The notes: generated from the sequence alone by a model not told the origin. A stretch of 64,000 nt of DNA from Desulfacinum infernum DSM 9756 (GCF_900129305.1 NZ_FQVB01000016.1:32872-96871), one strand, 5' to 3'. Shown: positions 8,781 to 18,962, numbered from the stretch's first letter. Program-made: numbers and translations.

Positions 8781-9053
8781 TTAGGGCGATGGGACGCGTT
8801 CCACCGCCGACGCCTCCTGGACGATCCTCTTGTAGCGCGGCGTGTCCCGCACCTTGCGGGCAGCCGCGGCTTCCGCGTCCTCAGCGGTCAGATGGATTTC
8901 TCCGCATTCGGGGCAGGTCACGTTGAGATCATCTCCAATCATCCGCTCTCGGATTTCGTCCACGGTCATGTGGCCGATGGCTCCGCATTTCGTATCCACG
9001 CGCATGGCCCGAACACGGCCCTTGATCCTGGGTTTTTTCTCACCGGCAGCCAT
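8781..9053 (-). CDS. Small Cys-containing protein of the hdr operon, unknown function
   Basis: The 90-residue protein has a basic N-terminus (KKPRIKGRVRAMR), a zinc-ribbon-like set of cysteines (DTKCGAIGH ... NVTCPECGEIHL) and a charged Ala-rich helix. It is the last gene of the hdr/mvhD run, 31 bp after mvhD. GGAGGGAG precedes the ATG at 9053. I do not recognise a named family. A small metal-binding or assembly factor for the redox enzymes is one guess. Confidence 0.7.
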   Translation of the reverse strand: MAAGEKKPRIKGRVRAMRVDTKCGAIGHMTVDEIRERMIGDDLNVTCPECGEIHLTAEDAEAAAARKVRDTPRYKRIVQEASAVERVPSP

Positions 9054-9084
9054 CACGTCTCCCTCCTTCGGGACTCTTGCTGGA

Positions 9085-9474
9085 TCAGGTCAGGGATGCG
9101 GCGGCCTGCTCCATTTCGGCGCAGGCCTGAGCGAATCTTTCCGCTTCGGCCGAAGAACACCAGACCAGTTGGAATCGCTCCCTTTCGATTCCCATGGTTT
9201 CAAGCATCTCGGCCACGGTACTCAACCGGGCCTTCGCCCGCACGTTGCCGTCCAGGTAATGGCATTCCCCTTCCCGACAGCCCAAGACCATGACCCCGTC
9301 GGCCCCCCGCTGAAAGGCTTCCAGGACCAGGTTGGGGTGCACCATGCTGGAGCAGAGAACGCGAACGATTCGGACAGTGGGCGGATAGGACAGTCGGGCG
9401 GAGCCCGCCAAGTCGGCGGCGGCATAGGCGCACCAGTGGCAGGCAAAGGCGATGATTTTCAAGTCTCGGTCCAT
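9085..9474 (-). CDS. mvhD: MvhD/FlpD-type [2Fe-2S] electron-transfer subunit
   Basis: The 129-residue protein belongs to the methyl-viologen-reducing hydrogenase delta-subunit family. It has the conserved cysteine pattern IIAFACHWCAYAAADLAG ... RVLCSSMV ... VLGCREGECHYLDGN, which binds one [2Fe-2S] cluster. In methanogens MvhD links hydrogenase or formate dehydrogenase to HdrA; here it follows hdrA by 67 bp and would hand electrons to it. The real start is ATG 9474 with AAGGAG at good spacing; the longer open frame upstream overlaps hdrA. All its metal ligands are Cys, with no UGA codon, unlike its two operon partners. Confidence 0.93.
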   Translation of the reverse strand: MDRDLKIIAFACHWCAYAAADLAGSARLSYPPTVRIVRVLCSSMVHPNLVLEAFQRGADGVMVLGCREGECHYLDGNVRAKARLSTVAEMLETMGIERERFQLVWCSSAEAERFAQACAEMEQAAASLT

Positions 9475-9541
9475 GGCTCCTTCCTTGCTGCGCGGTTTCG
9501 GGCTTCCCCCGGCGGCCTGCTTCTCCCGTGGCGTCGAGGGA

Positions 9542-12500
9542 TCACGCGAGGCAGGCCCGCACCTGCGCCAGGAGCTGCTGGTAGGTGAACCCTGCCACCC
9601 GGACCCCGTCCTTGGGGCAGGTGGACTGGCACGAGCCGCAGCCCTTGCAAAGGACTGGGTTGACGCGCACGAGCTTGGGCGCGTCCTTGCCCTTCTCGCG
9701 CGGATCCCAGTCGATGGCCCCGAAGGGACAGACGTCCAGGCAGAGGGCGCATCCATCGCATTTTTCCTCCACCACGTAGGCCTTGACGGCGTCCAGGTCC
9801 TTTCGGCGGATGGAAAGCACCCCCGTGGCCCGCGCCACGGCCGCCTGAGCCTGGGCGATGGTTTCGTCCAAGGGTTTGGGATAGTGGGCCAGGCCCGCCA
9901 GAAAGAGGCCTTCGCCGGCGAAATCCACGGGGCGAAGCTTGGCGTGGGCCTCCTGGAAGAAGCCGTCCTCGTTGGTGGGAATCCGGTAGACCTGGGCCAG
10001 CTCCTTGATGTCCGGGTGCGGGACGATGGCGGTGGCCAGGATCACCACGTCGGCTCGAATGGAGACCGGCATGTGCAGGACGTGGTCCGTTACCTGAACG
10101 TAGAGTTCATTGGGTCCCAGGCGGACCACGGGCTTGTGGTGCAGCTCATAGTTGATGAAGACGACCCCCATCTCCCGGGCCTTCTTGTAGAGCTTTTCGC
10201 GGAGGCCGTAGGTTCGGATGTCCCGGTAGAGGATGGTGATCTCCCGGGACGGATCCTCTTCCTTCAGTTCGATGGCCGCCTGAATGGAGTGGGTACAGCA
10301 CACGCGCGAGCAATACGGTCGCTCGGGTTCCCGGGATCCCACGCACTGGATGAAGACGAAGCTGTTGCTCTTGACCACGCGCTCGTCGCCCACCGCGTGG
10401 AGCTTGTCGAACTCCAAGGCCGTCAGCACCCTTTGGGATTCCACGTAGCCGTACTCCTGGGGCTTGTAGGCCGTGGCACCCACGGCCACGATGGCCACTC
10501 CGTGGTCCAGGATCAGCGTGGAGGCGCCCTTGCGGATGGTGGAACGGAAATTTCCCAGGTACCCTTCGGCTTTCACCACCTGGCTCTTGAGATAAACACT
10601 GATGTAGGGATGGGCCTTGACGCGATCCACCAGGGATTCCACGAAGGCAGGAACCGGCTCGCCTTTCCACGTCTGGTACAGGTGCCGGGCGTTTCCTCCC
10701 AGTTGGGAACTCTTTTCCACCAGATGGACGGGATAGCCCTGGTCGGCCATGCCGAGGGCCGCCGTCATCCCAGCCACACCGCCGCCGATGATGAGCACCG
10801 TAGGGTTGACGTTTACCCTGACGGGGGGAAGGGGCTCGGCCAGAGCCACCTTGGCCACCGCCATCCGCACCAGATCCTTGGCCTTGTCCGTGGCCGCGCG
10901 CGGATTGTGGGCGTGCACCCAGGAGGCCTGGTTGCGGATATTGGCCATCTCGAAAAGGTATTCGTTGAGGCCTGCGCTTTTCAGGGTCTCCCGGAAAAGG
11001 GGTTCATGGGATCGGGGCGTGCAGGCGGCCACGACGATCCGGTTGAGCCCCAGCTCCTGGATCCGGCGCCGCATCTGCTCCTGGCTGTCCTGGGAGCAGG
11101 CGAAGAGATTCCGCTCCACGTGGGCGACGTGGGGGAGATTTGCGGCGTAGGCGGCCAGCTGCTCCACGTCGATTACGCCGGCGATGTTGGATCCGCAATG
11201 GCAGACGAAGATCCCCACGCGGGCCTCTTCGTGGGCCACGGGTCTTTCCTGGGGAAAGTCCACGGACCGCGTCAGGCTGTTTCGGACCTCGGCCAGGTGG
11301 CCTGCGGCGGCGGCGGCGGCCGCGGAGGCCTCCACCACGGAGGTGGGGATGTCCTTGGGACCGGTGTAGGCGCCGCAGGAATAGATCCCCGGGCGGCTGG
11401 TGACCACCGGCTGAAAGGAGGAGGTTTCCAGGAATCCGTCCCCGTTCAGGGTCACACCCGCGACCTGCGCCAGGTTTCGGGTATGGGGGCTCGTTTCCAT
11501 CCCCACCGAAAGTACCACCAGGTCGAAGGTTTCCTTGGCCTGCTTCCCCTCATTGGTGACGTAGCGAAAGTAGAGTCTCTGGCAGTCCCCGACGGGCTCC
11601 AGGGAATGAACGCGGCACCGGTTGAAGCGCACCCCCATCTGGCGCGCCTTTTCGTAATAGCGCTCGAAATCCTTTCCCGGCGTGCGCATGTCCACGAAAA
11701 AGACGGCCACGTCCACATCCGGCCCGGCTTCCTTGGCGAGCATGGCTTCCTTGAGGGCCGACATGCAGCAGACGGCGGAACAATAGGCGTGCCCGCACTT
11801 GTTCTCATCGCGGCTTCCCACGCACTGGAGGAAGGCGATCTTTCGAACGGGACGCCCGTCCGACGGCCGGATCAGCCGGCCCTGGGTGGGGCCTGACGTG
11901 GACAGGTAGCGCTCGAATTCCAACGAGGTGATCACATTGGGAAAGATCCCATAGCCCCACGTGCGGATCCCTTGGGGATCGAAGGGCCGAAACCCGGGCG
12001 CCAGGATGATCGAACCCACCTCCACGGAAAGGCTCTGTTCGCGATCGTCAAAGCGCACGGCCCCGGCCGGGCAGGCCTTCTCACAAGCGCCGCACGTGCC
12101 CTCTTTCAGTTTCAGGCACGCATCGGGGTCGATCTGGTATTTGAGGGGAACCGCCTGGGGATAGCGGATATGGACGGCCTTGCGCGTGGTAACCCCGCCG
12201 TTGAACTCGTCGGCCACCTCCCTCGGGCAGACGCGGGCGCATTCACCGCAGGCGATGCACCGTTCGGCGTCCACGTACCGGGGCCGACGGCGCAGGGTCA
12301 CCCGAAACCGGCCGATGTCCCCTTCCACCCGCTCCACGTCCGTGAGCGTCATGAGCTCGATATTCAAGTGCCGACCGCACTCGACCACCTTGGGCGCGAG
12401 AATTCACATGGAGCATTCATTGCCGGGGAAGGTCTTGTCCAGCTGAGCCATGGTGCCGCCGATGGCCCCCCGGTGCTCCACCAGATAGACGAAAAAACCG

Positions 12501-12583
12501 CTGTCAGCCAGATCCAAGGCCGCCTGGATGCCGGCGATACCGCCTCCCACCACCAGGACGGCCCCCACCTTTTGGTGCATCAT
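9542..12583 (-). CDS. hdrA: HdrA-like FAD/Fe-S protein, tandem module, selenoprotein (UGA at 12404-12406 read as Sec60)
   Basis: The 1013-residue flavo-iron-sulfur subunit of heterodisulfide reductase starts with a dinucleotide-binding motif ([17 protein letters not shown]) and reaches GNECSM. An in-frame UGA (residue 60) follows, then [12 protein letters not shown]. In HdrA relatives that position is Cys (or Sec in some methanogens), so readthrough as selenocysteine is the best explanation. Later parts include two ferredoxin-type clusters ([21 protein letters not shown]), a second [18 protein letters not shown] site near residue ~600 (two HdrA-like halves in tandem) and a C-terminal 2x[4Fe-4S] ferredoxin ([24 protein letters not shown]). 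The start overlaps the upstream hdrD stop as ATGA. HdrA bifurcates or confurcates electrons between ferredoxin, a disulfide and an MvhD-linked donor; the physiological disulfide in this organism is unknown. Confidence 0.92.
12365..12383 (-). promoter_or_regulatory. Candidate bacterial SECIS hairpin for HdrA Sec60
   Basis: Starting 20 nt after the UGA on the minus strand, CGAGTGC pairs with GCACTTG (7 bp, one G-U) around a GGTCG loop. A short stem with a GGU-type apical loop at this distance is what SelB-dependent SECIS elements look like. Confidence 0.65.
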
Positions 12584-14052
12584 ACGGACACTCCACGGAT
12601 CCTCCGGCCCGGCATCACCAGGGATTCGGCCAGAAGTTCCCACAAATAGACCACATCCACGTCCAGATCGTATTCCTTACACAGACTCTTTTTGAGCTGA
12701 TCGCGGCAGTTGTGGCAGCTCACCACCACCCGCTTGGCCCCGCAGTTGCGAATCTGGCGGGCCTTGAACCTTCCATGGAAAACCCGTTCTTCGTGGAACG
12801 GCAGGGACCAGACCCCGCCCCCGGCCCCGCAGCAGTAGTTGCCCTCCCGATTGGGGTACATCTCCACCACATCCGCACAGCATTGGCGGATGATCCAACG
12901 GCCCTCTTCGAAATATCCCCGGCCGAAGGCCTTGAGGGACCGGCGCCCGTAATGGCAGGAGTCGTGAAAGGTGGTGGTTTCGGGGCGAAGGGACCGGTCC
13001 AGCTGAAGGCGGCCTTCCTTGAGGTAGCCCATGAGCAGGTCGAAGATGGAGATGACCTGGAAATTCTTGAGGTCTTCCTTGAACCATCGCTGCAACCCGG
13101 CCCGGGTCGCAAAGTAGGCGTGGCCTCACAGGGGCAGAAGCAGGGTCCGACACTGCAGCCGGTACATGTTATCCACCAGATTGGCCACCATGGCCTTCAT
13201 GACCTCGTCGTCGCCCGTAAAATACCCCCAGTTGAGGCCCTCCCAGTTCTCCGTGGGCAGCGTCCACGATTCCCTGGCGGCATAAAGAATCTTCCACAAG
13301 AATTTCATGTCGTCCGGGTCGGCGAAGGGCTCCTTGGAATTGACCGTGACCAGCAGTCGTGCTCCCTTCACGTCCAGGGGAACCTGAAACCCGCTCCAGC
13401 CCTCTTCCACCAGTTCGTCCGCCAGATCCAGGCAGAGTGCCACGAAATCCTCCCGGGGGATGCCCAGGTTGTTTCCGGTCTGCAGGAAGGTCTGCACCCC
13501 CCGTTGCAGGGCGCCGGGAACCAGGTCCCTGGGCTTCCTTCCCCGAACAGCGCGGACCAGGGAGACAATCTCCACGTTCATGGGGCACGCTTCCTCGCAC
13601 TTGCCGCACAGCGTACATTTCCATACCCAATCCGATTCCAGGAGCTCCTTTTCGAGTCCCAGCACGGCCATGCGCACCACCTTGCGCGGATCCATGCCGT
13701 CCACGGCCGAGATGGGACAGGCGCTGGCGCAGCTTCCGCACGTGAGGCACACATCCGCCCACTGGGGAGACTCTCGGAAAAGGCCCGTTCGGGGGCCCAG
13801 CTCCGCCAGGGGGCCTTCAAGTTCCTTGGATTCACGACCTTCGTCGTTTTTCATGGGGACGCGGCGCACCTCGATGGTGTCCGGGTCCAGGCCGAAGGCG
13901 TGGCACAGCTTATGGAATTCCTCTTCCTTGATGAGATACCTCTTGCCCGGCACGCTGCGGGCGGGTAGTTTTCCGCTGCGGATCCAGTTGCGGATGGTGT
14001 TTCGGTGAACGCCCAGTTGTTCGGCCAGCCGGCCGATTTGGACCACAATCAT
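12580..14052 (-). CDS. HTH-HdrD-like fusion, selenoprotein (UGA at 13126-13128 read as Sec309)
   Basis: The 490-residue protein opens with an excisionase/MerR-like helix-turn-helix ([21 protein letters not shown], about residues 6-50). A 2x[4Fe-4S] domain ([24 protein letters not shown]) and two cysteine-rich HdrB/HdrD-type regions follow. The first CCG region reaches RTLLLPL, an in-frame UGA, then GHAYFATR; homologues have Cys there (CGHAY), so UGA is read as Sec. The second CCG region is intact ([23 protein letters not shown]). GGGAGA 6 bp before ATG 14052 supports starting at the HTH, whereas the internal Met before the Fe-S domain has no ribosome site. It heads the hdrD-hdrA-mvhD operon and should hold the disulfide-reducing site. 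A DNA-binding domain on this enzyme is odd. Confidence 0.88.
13092..13110 (-). promoter_or_regulatory. Candidate SECIS hairpin for HdrD Sec309
   Basis: Beginning 15 nt after the UGA, GCGACCCG pairs with CGGGTTGC (8 bp, one wobble) around GGC. The loop lies ~23 nt from the UGA, the usual bacterial SECIS distance. Confidence 0.6.
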
Positions 14053-14127
14053 CGTCGTCTCCCGTCCATGCGGGGGCGGCCCCCGCCCTGCGGACCTTGT
14101 GTCCGCGATGGCATAGTCCGTCGCGCG

Positions 14128-14145
14128 TTGTGCATCTTGTGCATC
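14128..14145. repeat. Tandem 9-bp direct repeat in the hdr leader
   Basis: TTGTGCATC occurs twice back to back. It covers the predicted transcription start region of the hdr operon, so it is a plausible operator. Confidence 0.5.
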
Positions 14146-14151
14146 GAACCC

Positions 14152-14180
14152 CTACTAGCCCTTCCCGGCACTTTTGTCAA
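14152..14180 (-). promoter_or_regulatory. Promoter candidate for the hdr operon
   Basis: A perfect TTGACA (complement 14175-14180) is 17 bp from TAGTAG (complement 14152-14157) on the minus strand. This gives a start near 14145, about 90 bp ahead of the hdrD ATG. Confidence 0.5.
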
Positions 14181-14417
14181 ATCAAATCGAGGTTTCCAGA
14201 CCCCTTCCTCTCAACGCGGAAGGGGGTGCAGTGCCTCCCTTCTGGGCCCCTTGAACCAACTGTGCTATCCTGCCAGCAGGAACGAAGGCTCCATCGCCCC
14301 TCTTCCCACCGGCGATGGACAAAAGTTTCACCGGAATACGCAAGGATAATGGGGGACGAACGGGACCGTTCGCGACGTTCCCGGTAAGAGCTGGCAGGAT
14401 CCTCCAGGGAGGTCGCC

Positions 14418-16568
14418 ATGAGATGGGCAGGGCTTGGAAAGTGGTTCGGCACCGGCGTCGCGGTGCTCATCGTCCTGGTGATTGCGGCGATCCTGGCCGC
14501 CACCATCCTGATCGATCCCAACGATTACAAGAGGCCGATTCAGGACGCGGTGCTGGAACGCACCGGAAGGGAGTTGCACCTGGAAGGGGATCTCGCCCTT
14601 TCGGTCTTCCCCTGGGTTGGTGTGGAGATGAAGAACGCCTGGCTCAACAATCCGGACGACTTCGGGGAAGGCCCCTTTGCCAGGATCGATCGGGCGGCCG
14701 TGAAGGTGAAGCTCCTCCCGCTGCTGCAAAAACGGGTGGAGGTGGCCACGGTCGTGCTGGACGGTCTGAGTCTGCGCTTGGTTCGACGGGCCGATGGACG
14801 CACCAACTGGGAAGATCTTGTCTCAATGAAGTCGGCACCACGTGGGAAAGTCCCCTCGGAGCGGCCCGAGGAACCGGCCTCCGGCGGTCCCCTGCCCTGG
14901 GTGAGCGTCTCGGGGCTGCGCCTGTCCAACGCCCGCTTGGAATGGAAAGATGAGATGGCGGGGAGCAGATTGACTCTTTCTGACATTTCCCTTTCCACCG
15001 ACGCCATGGAGCCGGCAGTGCCCTTTCCTTTGGATCTGAGCTTCCGGTTCGATGGCGAGAAACCGCGGCTCCGGGGAAATTTCAAACTGGACCTGCAGGC
15101 CCGGCTGGATCCGGCGGCGCAGCGATGGGCCGTGGACCGCGGGCGGTTGTCCCTGTCGTTGGACGAAGCGGACTTCATCCGGGAGGCGGTCTCTGCTGTG
15201 GTGGATGTCCAAGGACGGGGCTCTTTCAGGGGCGACTCCCTTGAGATCCCTTCACTGGTGCTTACGCTGCCGGGCCTGCGAGCGGAAGGGCGGCTGGCGG
15301 TGCAAGAAGAGTCCGGAACTCTTGGGTTTTCTGGAGAATTGGCGGCAAAGCCCATTGACCCGAGAAGGCTCCTGCAACTGCTGCGCCCCGAACTGCTCGA
15401 GGCTCTCCCCCAAGGGGCCTTCAGCCAGGCAAGCGTCGCGTTTCGGTTTTCCGGCACGCCCCATGCGCTGAAGATCCCCGAACTCCGGGCGGTCCTGGAC
15501 CGCTCCCAACTGAACGCCCAGGTGGACCTTTCGAGCCTCCGTCCGGCCATGGGAACCTTCCAAGTGAATGTCAATGAACTGGATCTGGACCGGTTCCTTC
15601 CGGCAGCTTCCGCACCGGCGGAAACGAAGGAGGCCTCCTCTTCTCCCCTCCAGACCGGAAAATCTTCCAAGAAGTCGTCCGGGAGGGATCCTGCGCCCGT
15701 CATACCGCCGAAGATCGATGTGAGCGGAACCGTGGCCGTCGACTGGCTGAAGGCTGCCAAGCTGACCTTGTCCCAGGTGAAAGCCTTCATAGCCGTAAAA
15801 AACGGCCGCCTGGCCGTGCAGCCCTTCCAGGCGGCTCTCTACGGCGGGAGTCTCACGGGGACGTTGGGCCTTTCGGCCGACGGACAAGGGCCACGCGGGG
15901 ATATTTCCTACGATCTTACGAATGTGGCCATCGGCGCGCTTCTAAGGGACCTTCAGGGAAAGGAATCTCTTACGGGCACAGCCGCGGTCAAGGGACGGAC
16001 CGCCTTTGCGGGGGCCAATGCCGATGCCGTCAAACGATCTCTTTCCGGGACGACCCATGTGCGCGTGACCGATGGAAGCTACAAGGGCGTCAACATCCCC
16101 CGGATGATTCGGGAAGCCAAGGCCGCCGTTCAGGGCCGGAAACTTGAGCCTGGTGAGGAGGAAGCGGCGACGGATTTCACGGAACTGACCGCCACCTTGG
16201 TTATGAAAAGCGGCGTGGTCCGAAACGACGATCTTTCCGCCAAATCGCCCTACCTGAGACTTGAGGGGCGGGGCACGGTGGATCTCCCGGCGGAGGCCAT
16301 CGACTACCTGCTCACCACCACCTTGGTCGCCGTCCCGCGCGGCCAGAGCGGTGAAGACCTAAAGGATCTCATGGGGGTTCCCATTCCCATTCGGATCCAC
16401 GGGCCGCTGGGGAAGCCCCGCTACGCGCTGGACATGAAGGCGGTCCTGGAGGCTGCGGCCAGAGGAAAGGTTCGGGAGAAGGTGGAAGCCGTGGAGGAAA
16501 AGTTGAAAGAAAAGCTGGAGGAGAAGGTTCCCGGGCTGAAAGGCCTCGATCTGAAAAAACTGTTCTAG
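14418..16568 (+). CDS. AsmA-family envelope protein
   Basis: The 716-residue protein has one N-terminal membrane segment (about residues 10-32), then the AsmA signature ILIDPNDYKRPIQDAVLERTGRE. A long beta-rich periplasmic body follows, and a C-terminal AsmA-like domain (VRNDDLSAKSPYLRLEGRGTVDLP). The last 40 residues are a Lys/Glu-rich helix. AsmA-like proteins are bridge-like lipid-handling proteins that influence outer-membrane assembly. GGGAGG lies 6 bp before ATG 14418. It stands alone, divergent from the hdr operon. The Ser/Lys/Pro linker around residues 395-425 probably separates the two beta-rich parts. Confidence 0.9.
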   Translation: MRWAGLGKWFGTGVAVLIVLVIAAILAATILIDPNDYKRPIQDAVLERTGRELHLEGDLALSVFPWVGVEMKNAWLNNPDDFGEGPFARIDRAAVKVKLLPLLQKRVEVATVVLDGLSLRLVRRADGRTNWEDLVSMKSAPRGKVPSERPEEPASGGPLPWVSVSGLRLSNARLEWKDEMAGSRLTLSDISLSTDAMEPAVPFPLDLSFRFDGEKPRLRGNFKLDLQARLDPAAQRWAVDRGRLSLSLDEADFIREAVSAVVDVQGRGSFRGDSLEIPSLVLTLPGLRAEGRLAVQEESGTLGFSGELAAKPIDPRRLLQLLRPELLEALPQGAFSQASVAFRFSGTPHALKIPELRAVLDRSQLNAQVDLSSLRPAMGTFQVNVNELDLDRFLPAASAPAETKEASSSPLQTGKSSKKSSGRDPAPVIPPKIDVSGTVAVDWLKAAKLTLSQVKAFIAVKNGRLAVQPFQAALYGGSLTGTLGLSADGQGPRGDISYDLTNVAIGALLRDLQGKESLTGTAAVKGRTAFAGANADAVKRSLSGTTHVRVTDGSYKGVNIPRMIREAKAAVQGRKLEPGEEEAATDFTELTATLVMKSGVVRNDDLSAKSPYLRLEGRGTVDLPAEAIDYLLTTTLVAVPRGQSGEDLKDLMGVPIPIRIHGPLGKPRYALDMKAVLEAAARGKVREKVEAVEEKLKEKLEEKVPGLKGLDLKKLF

Positions 16569-16621
16569 GAGTCTGCCCGAGAATGTTTTTCCGGCTTGAA
16601 AGGCCGGGATCCCCCCTCTCA

Positions 16622-16764
16622 TCGTAGCCTCGGGGCTTCAGCCCCAGGGAAAGGGCCATCGTAACCCCTTGAAGTCGCAGGCCGTATGTGATGGCCTATG
16701 CGACGACCGGGGGTTCCTCCGCAGCCCTAAAGGGCTACACTACGAGAAGGGAGGTTGTCCGCTA
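16622..16764. repeat. Dispersed intergenic repeat (family R4), copy 1
   Basis: This ~140-bp segment begins CGTAGCCTCGGGGCTTCAGC and runs to a CTCCGCAGCCCTAAAGGGCTACACTACGAG-like end (given here only as landmark pieces CTCCGCAGCC and CACTACGAG). It aligns along its length with 51446-51583. Shorter related pieces occur at 26480-26536 and 63378-63410. Both ends are small inverted repeats. Confidence 0.6.
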
Positions 16765-16902
16765 CCAGAAGCGCTTGATTTCGGCTGTTGTATCGGCTTG
16801 GACCTGGAAGCCCGTCGCTCCCGCGGACGCGGGAGCCGATCATGAGCCGAAAGCATCCGGATTCCCGCCTTCGATCGGTCGAGGCATGAGTGTTGAAAAC
16901 AG

Positions 16903-16930
16903 GTGGGGGCGGTTCGCGAACCGCCCCCAC
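16903..16930. repeat. Perfect 28-bp palindrome
   Basis: A GTGGGGGCGGTTCG arm is followed directly by its exact complement. It lies ~70 bp beyond the end of the minus-strand chemoreceptor and may act as its terminator, though no T-run follows. It resembles the GTAGGGGCG-type palindromes elsewhere in the window. Confidence 0.6.
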
Positions 16931-17000
16931 ATGGAACAATCACCGCCGACAGGAATCCTTGGTTCCGCGGGGCTGACGCCCGGCGGCCCTCCTTCTTGGG

Positions 17001-18962
17001 CTAGAATTCCGAGAAGTCGTCGTCGAAGGGAATGAGTTCCTCGGGTTTGACCTGGGCCGGAACCTTCTCGGGAACGAAGGGGCGTTTGCCACCGTTGCCT
17101 TTGGTCTTCTCCTTGGCCTGTCCTCCGGGCTGGGCATCTCCCTTTGCCGAAAGCCTGCGTTGGGAAACTCGCCTCTCGACGCTCCCTGTTTCGGCGCGGA
17201 AGCCCACCATGTCGGCCAGGGTCTGGACGAAGTGGCGCATCTGTTCGGCCTGGGCGTTGAGCTCCTCGGCGGCGGAGGCGGATTCTTCCGCCGTGGCTGC
17301 GTTGCGCTGCACGACCTTGTCCATCTCCGACACGGCTCGGTTCACCTGGCCGATGCCCTCGGCCTGCTCGCTGGAAGCGGCCGCGATCTCACCCACCAGC
17401 TCTCCGATCTTGGTGGAGCCTTCCGCCACCTTACCGAAGGCCTCGTTGGCGTCCTTGAGAATGCTCTCTCCATCGGACACCTTCTTCACCGTATCTTCGA
17501 TGAGCTGCGCCGTATTTTTGGCCGCTTCGGCGGACCGCATGGCGAGGTTTCGGACCTCGTCGGCCACCACGGCGAACCCGGCCCCCGCTTCCCCGGCCCG
17601 GGCCGCCTCAACGGCGGCGTTCAGGGCCAGCAGATTGGTCTGGAAGGCGATCTCGTCGATGGTCTTGATGATCTTCTGGGTTTCAGCGCTGGCCTGGGAG
17701 ATCTGGCCCATGGACTGGGTGAGGGCCTGCATGGACTGGCGCGCTTCGGCGATGTCCTTGGCCGAGGCTTTGACGATGGAGTCGGCCTGCTTGGCGTTGT
17801 CGGCGTTTTGCCGGGTCATGGAGGACATCTCCTCCAGGGCGGAAGATGTCTCTTCCAGCGAGGCTGCCTGCTCGGAGGACCCTTCTGCAAGCTGCTGACT
17901 TGCGGAGGACACCTGGGAAGAGGCGGCCGCCACCTGGTCGGCTCCCTCCGTAAGCCCTTCCACCGCCACCAGAATCGGTTTGCTGATCTTTCTGGAGAAA
18001 AGGAAGAACACAACCAGGGTGATCAAGACGGCCACGCCGCTGATGCCCCCTACGGTCCAGGCCATGGCGCGGACCGGTTCCAGGAATTCGCTCTTTGTCT
18101 GGGTGATCCCCACCATCCAGCCGTTGATGCCCACCGGAGCGTAACCGCTGATCTTGTCGTCGCCTTTGTATTGATACTCCACGACGCCCGCCTTCCCGGA
18201 GTCCATGGCGGCCGCCAAGGATTCCAGGCCGGCCACCTTATGCAGGTTCAGCTTGAAGATGAGGTCTTTGTTGGGGTGGGCGATAATCGTGCCCTCCTTG
18301 TCGGTCATGTAGGCGTAACCGGTGGTGCCGACCTTGGTGTTGCTGACGGTATCCGTCAGAAAGCCGATTTTGAGGGACGTTCCCAGGATCCCCAGGAACC
18401 GGCCGTCCTTGTTTAGCAGGGGCACACAGATGACCGCGACGGGCTCGTTGGTGATCTTCGAGACGATGACGTCTCCGATCACGGCCTTGCCGGTTTCCCT
18501 GGCTCGTTTGAAATAATCGCGATCCTTGATCTGGACCCCGGGATAAACTTTCGTGTTTCCGTCATGGAGCACCCCGCCGTAAAGGAGCCCGGAGGCATCG
18601 GAAAGGAAGATCCCTTCGTAGTCTTGTCCAGCGGAGCGCATGATGGAAATGAGCCCCTCGTTCGCCTTCTGTACGGCCTCTTGTGCTCCTTCCGCTCCCT
18701 GAGCCGACACGAGCTCCGCGGCATCAACGACGGAGCGAAGGCTGGCGATGGCCTTGGCCTTTTGCACCTCTTCTTCCAGCACCATACGGACCAAGGTGGC
18801 CAGTTGTTCGGATTGTCGCTGGGAATTGTCCTTGCCCAGTCGGTTGAGGGCATGCGAGGACTTCCAGACGGAAACGGCACTGGTCGCAAGAAGGGAGGCC
18901 AAGACGATGGTCCCCCCGATGAACATCAATTTCTGGGTGAGGGTCAGTTTTTTGCCTTTCAT
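17001..18962 (-). CDS. Methyl-accepting chemotaxis protein with double Cache (dCache) sensor
   Basis: The 653-residue chemoreceptor has TM1 at about residues 13-34 and a periplasmic dCache_1-type sensor of ~250 residues ([69 protein letters not shown]). TM2 follows ([18 protein letters not shown]), then a HAMP-like linker and the signalling hairpin ([21 protein letters not shown]). It ends with a flexible tail closing in PFDDDFSEF, a tail type seen on many deltaproteobacterial receptors. The start is ATG 18962 with GGAGAG. It lies 68 bp after cheW on the same strand, so receptor and adaptor are made together. dCache_1 domains often bind amino acids or amines, but no ligand can be assigned. 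Confidence 0.94.
   Translation of the reverse strand: MKGKKLTLTQKLMFIGGTIVLASLLATSAVSVWKSSHALNRLGKDNSQRQSEQLATLVRMVLEEEVQKAKAIASLRSVVDAAELVSAQGAEGAQEAVQKANEGLISIMRSAGQDYEGIFLSDASGLLYGGVLHDGNTKVYPGVQIKDRDYFKRARETGKAVIGDVIVSKITNEPVAVICVPLLNKDGRFLGILGTSLKIGFLTDTVSNTKVGTTGYAYMTDKEGTIIAHPNKDLIFKLNLHKVAGLESLAAAMDSGKAGVVEYQYKGDDKISGYAPVGINGWMVGITQTKSEFLEPVRAMAWTVGGISGVAVLITLVVFFLFSRKISKPILVAVEGLTEGADQVAAASSQVSSASQQLAEGSSEQAASLEETSSALEEMSSMTRQNADNAKQADSIVKASAKDIAEARQSMQALTQSMGQISQASAETQKIIKTIDEIAFQTNLLALNAAVEAARAGEAGAGFAVVADEVRNLAMRSAEAAKNTAQLIEDTVKKVSDGESILKDANEAFGKVAEGSTKIGELVGEIAAASSEQAEGIGQVNRAVSEMDKVVQRNAATAEESASAAEELNAQAEQMRHFVQTLADMVGFRAETGSVERRVSQRRLSAKGDAQPGGQAKEKTKGNGGKRPFVPEKVPAQVKPEELIPFDDDFSEF

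Larger units (their letters stand above)
14053..14417. other. Divergent regulatory region between the hdr operon and asmA
   Basis: This ~365-bp spacer has no gene. It holds a promoter candidate for the hdr operon (14152-14180), a tandem direct repeat (14128-14145) and a GC hairpin close to the hdrD start (14070-14086, GCGGGGG/CCCCCGC). Confidence 0.6.

Noticed and set aside
9452..11896. 814-codon open frame on the plus strand opposite hdrA
   Set aside because: It is a shadow of hdrA in GC-rich DNA: His/Gly-rich, no ribosome site, no recognisable domain.
12404..12643. Separate short FAD-binding gene ending at TGA ahead of hdrA
   Set aside because: The frame continues through the TGA into hdrA with homologous sequence on both sides and a SECIS-like hairpin, so one selenoprotein gene is a better reading.
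12580..13095. Independent HdrB-like gene starting after the TGA at 13126
   Set aside because: The frame is continuous with the upstream Fe-S domain, and the TGA sits at a conserved Cys. No ribosome site precedes the downstream half.
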